Assembly: GCA_028281425.1 (NCBI GenBank)
Contig: JANQJX010000166.1
Location: 1 to 13,411, forward strand
Source of the DNA: Simkania sp.
GTDB lineage: Bacteria; Chlamydiota; Chlamydiia; Chlamydiales; Simkaniaceae
Direction: 5' to 3'
DNA: 13,411 nucleotides
Shown here: in pieces, positions 7,029-13,411 of the stretch
Layout of the letters: the number at the start of each line of letters is the position of its first letter
Position numbering within the stretch: the stretch's first letter is position 1
Notes under the pieces: model-generated
The model's input: only the letters and a program-made list of their open reading frames with translations
What the model was told of the DNA's origin: nothing
The model's database searches: none
Made by a program: the position numbers and the translations under genes

Positions 7029-8048
7029 TTGATTATTTCTAGAACCCCTTTTAGAATCTCTTTTTTTGGAGGTGGTACCGACTATCCTCAATGGATCGAA
7101 AAACATGGCGGCGCTGTCTTTGGAACCTCGATCAATCGCTACTGTTATGTGAGTTGTCGCTATCTTCCCCCTTTTTTTGAACATAAGTATCGTATTGTCT
7201 ATTCAAAAACAGAGATGACTCAAACAATTGATGAGATTCACCACCCTGTTGTCAATGCTGTTTTAAATCACTTAAAATATCATGATAAAGGGCTCGAAAT
7301 TCACTACGATGCCGATTTACCTGCAAGAGCAGGACTTGGATCTAGTTCTGCTTTTACAGTGGGAGCTTTAAATGCCCTCCTTGCTCTCAAAGGGATCTCT
7401 CTTCCCAGATACCCCCTTGCTGAAAAGGCTATTTTCATTGAGCAAAAGGTGTTAAAAGAGGTTGTAGGATCTCAAGACCAACTCTTAACAACCCATGGTG
7501 GAATCAATCATATTGATTTTTTCCCTGATAAAACAACGTCTGTCCATCCTGTCATAGCTCCTCCTCATAGAATTCATGCATTAGAAGACCACCTTATGCT
7601 CTTTTTTACCGGTTTTTCCCGTTTTGCTTCTGAAGTAGCCAAGTCGAAAGTTGCTAATTTTAGCCTCAAAAAGAAATCGATGCATCGAATACGTGAGATG
7701 GTCGATGAATCCCTTGAAATAGTTCAAAATGAAACAATCGATCTTCGTTATTTTGGAGAACTCTTACATGAAGCTTGGCTTCTTAAAAGAGGCCTTTCTC
7801 ATAAAATTTCAACAAAAGCCATCGATGAGATCTATGCACTTGCAAGAAAAGAAGGGGCTATTGGAGGAAAGCTCCTAGGAGCTGGAGGAGGGGGTTTTAT
7901 GCTTCTTTTTGTTTCTCCTAAAGACCAAGAAAGGATTAAAAAAAGTTTGACAAGATTTCCTAAAATCCTTCATATTCCTTTTAGTTTTGAAAATGAAGGA
8001 AGCCGCATTATTGTTTACCACCCTTCCGGAATGATCTCTTATGACTGA
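7029..8048 (+). CDS. hddA: D-glycero-alpha-D-manno-heptose-7-phosphate kinase (GHMP family, HddA-like)
   Basis: Phosphorylates C1 of D-glycero-alpha-D-manno-heptose 7-phosphate with ATP, a step towards GDP-heptose. The 339-residue length is normal for HddA. The N-terminal TPFRISFFGGGTDYP is the family's substrate-binding start. The GHMP ATP loop is Pro98 to Ala108 (PARAGLGSSSA). The third GHMP motif is GGKLLGAGGGGF (279-290). The start is TTG and the end overlaps the next gene by 8 bp (ATGACTGA), so the two are translationally coupled. HddC lies at the end of the operon, which strongly supports a heptose substrate over galactose or fucose kinases of the same superfamily. The preceding and following pathway enzymes GmhA and GmhB are not in the window. 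Confidence 0.85.
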   Translation: MIISRTPFRISFFGGGTDYPQWIEKHGGAVFGTSINRYCYVSCRYLPPFFEHKYRIVYSKTEMTQTIDEIHHPVVNAVLNHLKYHDKGLEIHYDADLPARAGLGSSSAFTVGALNALLALKGISLPRYPLAEKAIFIEQKVLKEVVGSQDQLLTTHGGINHIDFFPDKTTSVHPVIAPPHRIHALEDHLMLFFTGFSRFASEVAKSKVANFSLKKKSMHRIREMVDESLEIVQNETIDLRYFGELLHEAWLLKRGLSHKISTKAIDEIYALARKEGAIGGKLLGAGGGGFMLLFVSPKDQERIKKSLTRFPKILHIPFSFENEGSRIIVYHPSGMISYD

Positions 8049-9036
8049 TACACTTTTAATTCTTGGAAAGAATGGGCTTATCGGATCTGCTTGTCAACGT
8101 CTATTTGAAAATGACCTTTCTTTTAACCTCCTATCTCCATCTAGAAAACAGCTCGATCTTTTAGATAAAAAAGCCACTTGCAATTACCTCTTAACTCACC
8201 GCCCTGACTATGTGATCTTAGCAGCAGGACTTGTTGGAGGGATCGATTACAATAAAAATCATCCTGCTGACTTTATTCATCAAAACCTAACGATGGAGCT
8301 TAATCTCTTTGAAGCAGCAAATAGAGCTGATGTTAAAAGAGTGATTTTCTTTGCTTCTTCTTGCATGTATCCCAAAGAATGTCCCCAACCTATGAAAGAA
8401 TCTTTCCTTTTTACAGGCCCTCTTGAACCGACAAGCACTCCTTATGCCATCTCAAAACTCTCTGGCCTTGAAATGGCCAAGGCTTATAATAGACAGTATC
8501 AAAAGGAACGTTTTACCGTTTTAATTCCCAACACTGTTTATGGACCAAACGCTCATTTTAATCCTGAAAGAGCTCATGTTCTCCCCTCTTTAATCGAACG
8601 CTTTGAAAAAGCAAAAAGAAAAAATCTTCCTCAAGTCACTTTATGGGGAACAGGAAAACCAAAACGAGAGTTTATCTATGTAGATGATGTTGCAAGAGCC
8701 ACTTATTTTTTTTTAAAACGTTCTCATCTTCCAATTCCCATAAACTTGGGGGTAGGCTTTGATATTTCCATCAAAAAGCTTGCTGAAATGATTCGAGAGA
8801 TGACGGGGTATCCAAATAAAATTCAATGGGATACAACAAAACATGATGGCTCCATGCAAAAGCTTCTTGACCATCAAAGAGCCATCCAGCTAGGATGGAA
8901 ACCTATGGTAAACCTAAAAGAAGGGGTCATGTTGACTTACAAGTGGTATTTGAAAAACAGAATTTCTTTAGAGCGTACTTCCATCAATCATACAAGGGAA
9001 AAGTCACCCAATGAAACGCATTCAATATCCCTATAA
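8041..9036 (+). CDS. fcl: GDP-L-fucose-synthase-family epimerase/reductase
   Basis: An NADP-dependent extended SDR of 331 residues, aligned well with E. coli Fcl/WcaG as I remember it. Visible features: Rossmann loop GKNGLIGS (9-16), the AAGLVGGI segment, FFASSCMYP with the catalytic Ser (106) and Cys108, YAISK with Tyr135 and Lys139, PNTVYGP, the AHV segment with His179, and WGTGKPKREFIYVDDVA. Ser, Tyr and Lys serve C4 reduction; Cys and His serve base-catalysed epimerisation in Fcl. All are kept, so it can probably both epimerise and reduce. In this setting it may act like ColC (GDP-colitose synthase) or Cj1428 on a 4-keto GDP-sugar rather than on GDP-4-keto-6-deoxymannose, since no GMD gene is in the window. 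It overlaps the E1-alpha gene by 26 bp. Confidence 0.82.
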   Translation: MTDTLLILGKNGLIGSACQRLFENDLSFNLLSPSRKQLDLLDKKATCNYLLTHRPDYVILAAGLVGGIDYNKNHPADFIHQNLTMELNLFEAANRADVKRVIFFASSCMYPKECPQPMKESFLFTGPLEPTSTPYAISKLSGLEMAKAYNRQYQKERFTVLIPNTVYGPNAHFNPERAHVLPSLIERFEKAKRKNLPQVTLWGTGKPKREFIYVDDVARATYFFLKRSHLPIPINLGVGFDISIKKLAEMIREMTGYPNKIQWDTTKHDGSMQKLLDHQRAIQLGWKPMVNLKEGVMLTYKWYLKNRISLERTSINHTREKSPNETHSISL

Positions 9037-10042
9037 AGGGGAAGGAAAAACTTCTTTAAAAAAAGAGCTCAAAAATTACCACAATTCTAAGCTCAAAGCC
9101 TTTTATAAGGGCATGCTACGGATTCGTTTGATCGAAGAGAAGATTGCTGAGCACTATCCAAAAGATGAAATGAAATCTCCAATTCATCTCGTGATCGGTC
9201 AAGAAGCTGTTGCTATCGGCACGATATTTGCCATGGAACTCAAAGATAAAGTATTTTGTGGACACCGCAGTCATGGGGTTTATCTGGCAAAAGGGGGGAA
9301 TCTAAATAGGATGCTCTCCGAACTCTACTGTCGCATGAATGGCTGCTGTGGTTCAAGAGGAGGATCGATGCATCTCTTAGATAAGAAAGTGGGCATGGAA
9401 GGTTCTTCTGCAATTGTTGCTGGAGCAATTCCCATTGCAACAGGAGCTGCACTTGCAGCAAAGCAAAAGGGACAAGATGAAATCATTGCTGTTTTTTTTG
9501 GGGATGCAGCTGTTGAAGAGGGCGTTTTTTGGGAGAGTATCAATTTTGCTAAGCTCAAAAATCTTCCCATCTTATATGTTTGTGAAAACAATTATTACTC
9601 AGTCTGTTCTCCTATCGAATATAGACAACCTAAAGAAGTTGACATTTATCGTAAAGTCGAAGCTTTTGGACTTAAAAGTGTTTCAGTAGATGGAAACAAT
9701 ATCCTCGAAGTCTATCAAACATCCAAAAAAGCCATTCATGAAATTCGAAAAGGAAAAGGACCCTCTTTTATCGAGTTTCATACTTACCGATGGAAAGGAC
9801 ATCATGGACATCACGAAGATTTTCACCTTGGGTATCGGAGTGAAGAAGAACTTAAGCATTGGAAACAAGTCGATTCTCTTCAAATGTTAGAAGAAACTCT
9901 ATTTGAAGCACAAAAATTAACCCATTTAGAGAAAGAAACTATGGTTCAGCAAATCGAAGATGAGATTGAAAAAGGGTTTACTCATGCGCTTCACAGCCCT
10001 TTTCCAAAAAAGGAAGATCTTCTTACATATGTTTATGCTTAA
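9011..10042 (+). CDS. Thiamine-diphosphate E1 component, alpha subunit (orphan, in sugar operon)
   Basis: A 343-residue protein of the pyruvate/2-oxo acid dehydrogenase E1-alpha family. It shows RIRLIEEKIAE, GQEAVAIG, HRSHG, the GSRGGSMH loop, and the ThDP/Mg motif starting at Gly164-Asp165 (FGDAAVEEG, with Ala where GDG is usual) and closing about 29 residues later with Asn193-Asn194. The catalytic region HRSHGVYLAKGG is recognisable. The beta subunit follows 24 bp downstream, but there is no lipoyl E2 or E3 nearby. With nucleotide-sugar enzymes on both sides, a role in a housekeeping dehydrogenase complex is unlikely. More probable is ThDP-dependent transfer of a two-carbon unit, or decarboxylation, on a sugar (inference). 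The start overlaps the Fcl-like gene. A second possible start at Met35 would remove the basic N-terminus. Confidence 0.82.
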   Translation: MKRIQYPYKGEGKTSLKKELKNYHNSKLKAFYKGMLRIRLIEEKIAEHYPKDEMKSPIHLVIGQEAVAIGTIFAMELKDKVFCGHRSHGVYLAKGGNLNRMLSELYCRMNGCCGSRGGSMHLLDKKVGMEGSSAIVAGAIPIATGAALAAKQKGQDEIIAVFFGDAAVEEGVFWESINFAKLKNLPILYVCENNYYSVCSPIEYRQPKEVDIYRKVEAFGLKSVSVDGNNILEVYQTSKKAIHEIRKGKGPSFIEFHTYRWKGHHGHHEDFHLGYRSEEELKHWKQVDSLQMLEETLFEAQKLTHLEKETMVQQIEDEIEKGFTHALHSPFPKKEDLLTYVYA

Positions 10043-10066
10043 AATCTAATTAAAAGGAAATGGTAA

Positions 10067-11110
10067 ATGCTTTGGGATGAAAAACTCGTTAAAAAGAATG
10101 CAGGTCTCGATCCTCAAGATCCATTTAAAGGACGCCTTATTGGCTATGTTGACGCCCTTCACGAGGCTCTTTCCTACAAAATGGCAACAGATGAAAATGT
10201 TTTTCTTCTCGGTCAAGGAGTCGATGACCCAGGAGCCATGTTTGGAGTGACTAAAGGATTTAAAGAAATCTACGGTCCTCTTCGGGTTTTTGATACCCCT
10301 GTTTCTGAAGAAGGGATGATGGGAATTTGTAATGGAGCTGCACTCTCGGGAATGCGCCCTGTCTATTTTCACAATCGCCCCGATTTTTTACTTCTTGCTT
10401 TTAATCAAATCGTCAATCATGGAAGCAAACTCCACTGGATGGACCATGGTCAAAACTGTGTTCCTCTTGTCATCTGGTCTGCAATTGGTCGAGGTTGGGG
10501 ATCAGGACCTCAACATTCACAAGCCATCCAAGGACTTCTTTTAAGTGTTCCAGGAATTAAAATTGTGATGCCAAGCACTCCTTATGATGCAAAAGGGCTG
10601 ATGATTTCAGCAATTGAAGATAACAATCCGGTGATTATCATTGAACATCGCTGGCTTATGCGACGTGAAGGGGGAGTTCCACAGCACCCTTATAAAATTC
10701 CAATTGGCATAGGCATCCATCGTTTAAAAGGGTGTGATTGTACTGTTGTTGGAACCTCTCACGCCATTGATCTTGCCTATCTTGCAGCAAAACAGCTCAA
10801 GAAAGAACAAGCAATCCAAGCTGAAGTCATTGATCTGCGTAGCTTAAAACCTTTGGATAAAAACATCATTTTAGAATCGGTAAAAAAAACAGGGAAATTA
10901 CTGATTGTCGACACCGGGTGGACAATGGGAGGCGTTTCTGGAGAAATTGGAGCTTTTGTTGCTGAAGAGGGGTTTTCTTTCTTGAAAGCACCTATTAGAC
11001 GTATTGGTCTTCCTGATTGCCCTTCCCCAGCTGGGAATGTTTTAGAAAATATCTATTACCCAAGCGTAGAGACGATGAAAAAAGGCATTTGTGACCTCAT
11101 TACTCTTTAG
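10067..11110 (+). CDS. Thiamine-diphosphate E1 component, beta subunit (transketolase-like)
   Basis: A 347-residue partner of the preceding alpha subunit. Typical E1-beta segments: DALHEALSYKM, FDTPVSEEGMMG with Glu81 in the position that activates the thiamine aminopyrimidine, GAALSGMRPV, FNQIVNHGSKL, a GPQHSQA segment with His150, and VPGIKIVMPSTPYDAKGL. The transketolase C-terminal domain follows (VIDLRSLKPLD, LLIVDTGW). Length is close to PdhB. The binding-region sequence HNRPDFLLLAFNQ differs from the usual PdhB form, in keeping with a different substrate. AAAGGAAA at about 10053-10060 is the ribosome site. The alpha and beta subunits should form an a2b2 enzyme; its acyl or ketol acceptor is unknown. 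Confidence 0.82.
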   Translation: MLWDEKLVKKNAGLDPQDPFKGRLIGYVDALHEALSYKMATDENVFLLGQGVDDPGAMFGVTKGFKEIYGPLRVFDTPVSEEGMMGICNGAALSGMRPVYFHNRPDFLLLAFNQIVNHGSKLHWMDHGQNCVPLVIWSAIGRGWGSGPQHSQAIQGLLLSVPGIKIVMPSTPYDAKGLMISAIEDNNPVIIIEHRWLMRREGGVPQHPYKIPIGIGIHRLKGCDCTVVGTSHAIDLAYLAAKQLKKEQAIQAEVIDLRSLKPLDKNIILESVKKTGKLLIVDTGWTMGGVSGEIGAFVAEEGFSFLKAPIRRIGLPDCPSPAGNVLENIYYPSVETMKKGICDLITL

Positions 11111-11145
11111 AAAAAGCATCAATCCTCAAATAAGGACATACAAAA

Positions 11146-12327
11146 ATGAGATATGAACTCGCCTTGAGCTCATGGGGAGAAGAAGAAATTCAGGCAATGC
11201 AACGAGTCATCGACTCAAAAATGTTCACCATGTCAACTCATGTCAAACAATTTGAAAAAGATTTCGCTCAAAAACTAGGTTCTTCTTATGCAGTGATGGT
11301 CAATTCAGGCTCTTCTGCAAATTTGATTGGAATTGCAGCCCTTTGTTTTAAAAAAAAGCATCCCTTGAAGCCAGGAGATGAAGTCATTGTTCCAACCATT
11401 GCTTGGGCAACAACTTACTATCCTCTCCTACAATATGGACTCAAACTTCGGTTTATCGACATTGAACTTGAAACCCTTAACATGGATACATCCCGTTTAG
11501 AAGAAGCTCTAACTCCCAAAACAAAAGCCCTTGTTGCTGTGAGTATTTTGGGAAATCCATGTGCTCTTGACTTCATGCGCAATTTTTGCAAAAAACATGA
11601 TCTTTATCTTTTTGAAGATAACTGTGAATCTCTAGGAGCACGTTTAAATGGGAAAAACTGTGGAACTTTTGGAGATATTGGAACCTTTAGCTTGTTTTTT
11701 TCCCACCATATTTCAACAATAGAAGGAGGCGTTTGCATCACAGATGATGAAGAGCTCTACCATCTGATGCTTTCTCTTCGATCTCATGGTTGGACACGTC
11801 ATTTACCTAAACCCTCTCCTATCTATCAAGAGAAATCAGACGATTTTTTTGAAGCCTATCAGTTTATTCTTCCGGGCTATAATGTCCGCCCCACCGAACT
11901 TTCAGGAGCTATTGGGATTGAGCAACTCAAAAAAATTGATCGATTCATCGCAATAAGAAGAGACAATGGAAAAGAATGGAACCGCCTTTTTAGAAATGAT
12001 GAGCGTTTCATCATTCAAAAAGAAAATGGAGAAAGTTCTTACTTTGCTTTTACCCTTATCTTAAATCCCAAGTTCTCTTTTAATAGACAAAAAATCCTGC
12101 AAATACTTGATCAAAATAAGATTCAATTTCGTATCATTACGGGAGGAAATTTTTTGCGCCATGATGTCATTAAATACTTTAATTATGAATGTGCACATGA
12201 AATCATCCATGCAAATACTGCTCATGACTTTGGTTTTTTTGTCGGCAATCATCCAAGAAATCTTAAACGGGAAATCAACCACCTTCATACCTTGTTAGAT
12301 GAAGCAACACAACCTGTTTGTCTCTAA
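11146..12327 (+). CDS. PLP-dependent sugar 3-dehydratase, ColD type (DegT/DnrJ fold with His instead of Lys)
   Basis: A 393-residue protein of the DegT/DnrJ/EryC1 fold. It would routinely be annotated as an aminotransferase, but the Schiff-base lysine is absent. The segment SHHIST puts His187-His188 where aminotransferases have Lys. E. coli ColD (GDP-4-keto-6-deoxy-D-mannose 3-dehydratase, about 388 residues) uses His188, and the position agrees exactly. Other shared marks: NSGSSANL (PLP phosphate), FEDNCESLGA with the Asp that holds the pyridine nitrogen, MEGG-like IEGG, and LRSHGWTRHLP. Such enzymes use PMP made from glutamate to remove the C3 hydroxyl of a 4-keto GDP- or CDP-sugar. The likely substrate here is the 4-keto product of the first operon gene (inference). 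AAGGA at 11132-11136 is the ribosome site. RfbH/DdhC is a longer, CDP-specific relative. Confidence 0.88.
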   Translation: MRYELALSSWGEEEIQAMQRVIDSKMFTMSTHVKQFEKDFAQKLGSSYAVMVNSGSSANLIGIAALCFKKKHPLKPGDEVIVPTIAWATTYYPLLQYGLKLRFIDIELETLNMDTSRLEEALTPKTKALVAVSILGNPCALDFMRNFCKKHDLYLFEDNCESLGARLNGKNCGTFGDIGTFSLFFSHHISTIEGGVCITDDEELYHLMLSLRSHGWTRHLPKPSPIYQEKSDDFFEAYQFILPGYNVRPTELSGAIGIEQLKKIDRFIAIRRDNGKEWNRLFRNDERFIIQKENGESSYFAFTLILNPKFSFNRQKILQILDQNKIQFRIITGGNFLRHDVIKYFNYECAHEIIHANTAHDFGFFVGNHPRNLKREINHLHTLLDEATQPVCL

Positions 12328-12330
12328 ATA

Positions 12331-13014
12331 ATGGAAGCTATCATCTTAGCCGGAGGGTTTGGAACCCGTTTGCGCTCTGTTTGCAATGATCGTCCAAAAC
12401 CCATGGCCCCTATCCATGGAAAACCCTTTCTTCATTATTTAATCAATTATTGGGCAAATCAAGGGATTGATCATTTTATTCTTTCTGTGGGCTATATGCA
12501 TGAACTCATTATCAACTATTTCAGCAATTGCTATCAAAACATCTCTATTGACTATGCAATTGAAAAAGAGGCTCTTGGAACAGGAGGAGCTCTTCTCCAC
12601 TCCCTTCCTTATCTCAAAGAGCAAAATCAACCCTTTTTAGTTTTAAATGGAGATACTTTTTTTACCATTCCTTTAAAAAAATTCTCCCTTCTAGGAAACT
12701 GCCATTTAGCTCTTTATAAAGTGAAAAAGAACAAGCGTTATGGGGGTGTTTCAATCAATAAGAAAAAGGAAATCCAAATGCTTAAACATCAAATTTCTCC
12801 TCTTATTAACGGAGGATGCTATCTCTTTAAGCCAAAAGCTTTGTCCTCTTTTAAGGAAAAAATTCTCTCTCTTGAAAATGAGATCATCCCCTATTTCATC
12901 AAAAAAAAGAGCTGTTATGGAACCGTTTTTCAAAAGCCTTTTATTGACATTGGCATTCCAGAAGACTATAACCGTTCACAAACCTTCATTCAAAACAAAA
13001 CAAAGTCGCTTTGA
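12331..13014 (+). CDS. hddC: D-glycero-alpha-D-manno-heptose-1-phosphate guanylyltransferase (HddC-like)
   Basis: A sugar-1-phosphate nucleotidyltransferase of 227 residues, matching the ~230 of HddC. The nucleotide-binding loop is AGGFGTRL (7-14), followed by RPKPMAPI with Lys23. The metal-binding aspartates are Asp108 (LNGDTF) and Asp206 (FIDIGIPEDY). EALGTGGAL is the substrate-loop signature. It would couple heptose 1-phosphate with GTP to give the GDP-sugar that the dehydrogenase, dehydratase and reductase of this operon then modify. The ATG lies three bases after the previous stop, so translation is coupled. GDP specificity is inferred from family resemblance and from HddA in the same operon; other sugar-1-phosphate nucleotidyltransferases share the fold. 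Confidence 0.8.
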   Translation: MEAIILAGGFGTRLRSVCNDRPKPMAPIHGKPFLHYLINYWANQGIDHFILSVGYMHELIINYFSNCYQNISIDYAIEKEALGTGGALLHSLPYLKEQNQPFLVLNGDTFFTIPLKKFSLLGNCHLALYKVKKNKRYGGVSINKKKEIQMLKHQISPLINGGCYLFKPKALSSFKEKILSLENEIIPYFIKKKSCYGTVFQKPFIDIGIPEDYNRSQTFIQNKTKSL

Positions 13015-13045
13015 TCTTAAAATCAAGTTCTTTTTGTTCTTTTTT
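13011..13045 (+). terminator. Weak terminator-like hairpin after hddC
   Basis: TTGAT (13011-13015) pairs with ATCAA (13022-13026) across a 6-nt loop and overlaps the hddC stop codon. A T-rich stretch (13028-13045, fourteen T among eighteen bases) follows. The stem is only five AT-rich pairs, so termination would be weak. The following gene remnant at 13072 may once have been part of the same transcript. Confidence 0.25.
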
Positions 13046-13071
13046 AACAGAAAATCCCAAAAGGATCGTTC

Positions 13072-13165
13072 ATGACACCTCATTGTCCTTACAACGTGGT
13101 GGATCTTACCCATACCCTAAATGAACAGATTCCTTCATGGCATGAGGGGTGTGGTTTTAAACATA
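13072..13165 (+). pseudogene. Truncated cyclase-family (kynurenine-formamidase-like) gene, 5' end only
   Basis: A good ribosome site (AAAAGGAT at 13059-13066) precedes an ATG whose first ~31 codons read like the start of the cyclase/kynurenine formamidase family (DLTHTLNEQIPSWHEGCGF). Family members are metal-dependent hydrolases of ~200-250 residues. Here the frame stops at a TGA at 13219-13221 after 49 codons. The last ~18 codons no longer look like the family, and the HxGTHxDxP metal site is missing. From about 13166 another frame carries transposase-like sequence. It was probably the next gene of the operon before disruption. The family call rests on a short stretch. Confidence 0.55.
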
Positions 13166-13369
13166 AAGGCCAGAGAAAGCTCTGTGTCGAAAAAATGGAT
13201 ACAGGAACTAGAAGATCTTGACCTTCCCATGAAAATCCGATTTGTCCTAAATGGCTACATAGAAGCCTGGTTCAAGATTCATACGCAGATCCAACAAGTT
13301 GAAAAGCAACTCAATGTCAAAGGTAAAGTAAAATACATAGCAAAAGGGACGATAAAGTGCAGAGGTTAG
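13166..13369 (+). mobile_element. Probable IS110-family transposase remnant
   Basis: An open frame ending with TAG at 13367-13369 encodes a segment resembling the helical middle of IS110-type (DEDD) transposases: SKKWIQELEDLDLPMKIRFV, then a region with NGYIEAWFKIHTQIQQVEKQL. After about residue QL the resemblance fades. No N-terminal catalytic DEDD domain, no C-terminal serine domain and no element ends can be seen, so it is an internal fragment. It abuts the broken cyclase gene out of frame, which suggests an old insertion followed by deletion. The assignment is from pattern memory and is moderate at best. Confidence 0.42.
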
Positions 13370-13404
13370 GTAGACTTATGGAAAGAAGCAAAGTCTATCT
13401 GACT
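13364..13404. repeat. Imperfect inverted repeat, ~14-bp arms
   Basis: GGTTAGGTAGACTT (13364-13377) can pair with AAGTCTATCTGACT (13391-13404) around a 13-nt loop: 11 Watson-Crick pairs and 3 G-U pairs. The 3' arm overlaps a second small palindrome, TCTGA-CTA-TCAGA, at 13398-13410. It lies just past the transposase-like fragment and runs almost to the window end, so its full extent is unknown. It could be an element end, a dispersed repeat or a terminator stem. Confidence 0.5.
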
Positions 13405-13411
13405 ATCAGAG

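Noticed and set aside
8706..9499. Runs of 8-9 T (8706-8714 in the Fcl-like gene, 9492-9499 in E1-alpha; similar runs near 5046 and 5140) as phase-variation tracts
   Set aside because: Such runs are common in an AT-rich genome, all frames here are intact, and the Phe/Lys-rich coding explains them. Population reads showing length variants would change this.
9240..9591. Open frames on the minus strand within the E1-alpha gene, and similar ones elsewhere
   Set aside because: They lie opposite well-supported genes, have no ribosome sites and encode no recognisable protein; they mirror the coding strand's codon pattern.
9011..11110. Housekeeping pyruvate dehydrogenase pdhA/pdhB
   Set aside because: No E2 or E3 follows, and the pair is embedded, with overlaps and short gaps, between nucleotide-sugar enzymes.
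11146..12327. Annotation as a DegT/DnrJ/EryC1 sugar aminotransferase
   Set aside because: The PLP-binding lysine is replaced by His188 in SHHIST, the mark of sugar 3-dehydratases; the fold is shared but the reaction is not.
13364..13410. CRISPR or tandem repeat array near the window end
   Set aside because: Only a single inverted repeat with a small overlapping palindrome is present; there are no regularly spaced direct repeats.

Overview
The window is AT-rich and every convincing gene lies on the + strand. The best taxonomic clue is the first gene, an HtrA/DegP-type periplasmic protease. Its stretch FDFFNDDFFNRFFG and its overall layout resemble chlamydial HtrA as I remember it. An environmental (non-Chlamydiaceae) member of the Chlamydiota is therefore the most likely source. 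This rests on remembered family sequences, not on a search.

Layout: 1-426 is a gene-poor leader holding a candidate promoter and a minus-strand terminator-like hairpin. At 427-2821, htrA is followed one base later by a small family-2 glycosyltransferase. After a 119-bp gap with a candidate promoter, nine genes run from 2941 to 13014 with gaps of -26 to +35 bp, so they are probably one transcript. In order they are: an SDR dehydrogenase resembling Campylobacter Cj1427, a GT2 glycosyltransferase with a long C-terminal extension, a B12-binding-domain radical SAM protein, an HddA-type heptose-7-phosphate kinase, a GDP-fucose-synthase-type epimerase/reductase, the two halves (alpha and beta) of a thiamine-diphosphate E1 enzyme, a ColD-type PLP sugar 3-dehydratase, and an HddC-type heptose-1-phosphate guanylyltransferase. 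The last part (13072-13411) holds the first ~30 codons of a cyclase-family (kynurenine-formamidase-like) gene, cut off by what looks like an IS110-type transposase remnant, then an imperfect inverted repeat.

How the genes may work together: HddA and HddC are two of the four activities that make GDP-D-glycero-D-manno-heptose; the other two, GmhA and GmhB, are not in the window. The Cj1427-like enzyme would oxidise C4. The 'aminotransferase' has the PLP lysine replaced by His188, the hallmark of sugar 3-dehydratases, so it would remove the C3 hydroxyl from a 4-keto sugar. The Fcl-like protein keeps its epimerisation and reduction residues and could finish the sugar. The orphan E1 pair (no E2 or E3 nearby) and the radical SAM protein suggest carbon-skeleton changes such as two-carbon branching or C-methylation. 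The glycosyltransferases would transfer the product. The combination points to an unusual GDP-activated, 3-deoxygenated and possibly branched heptose. That would be notable in a phylum whose best-known members have a heptose-free LPS.
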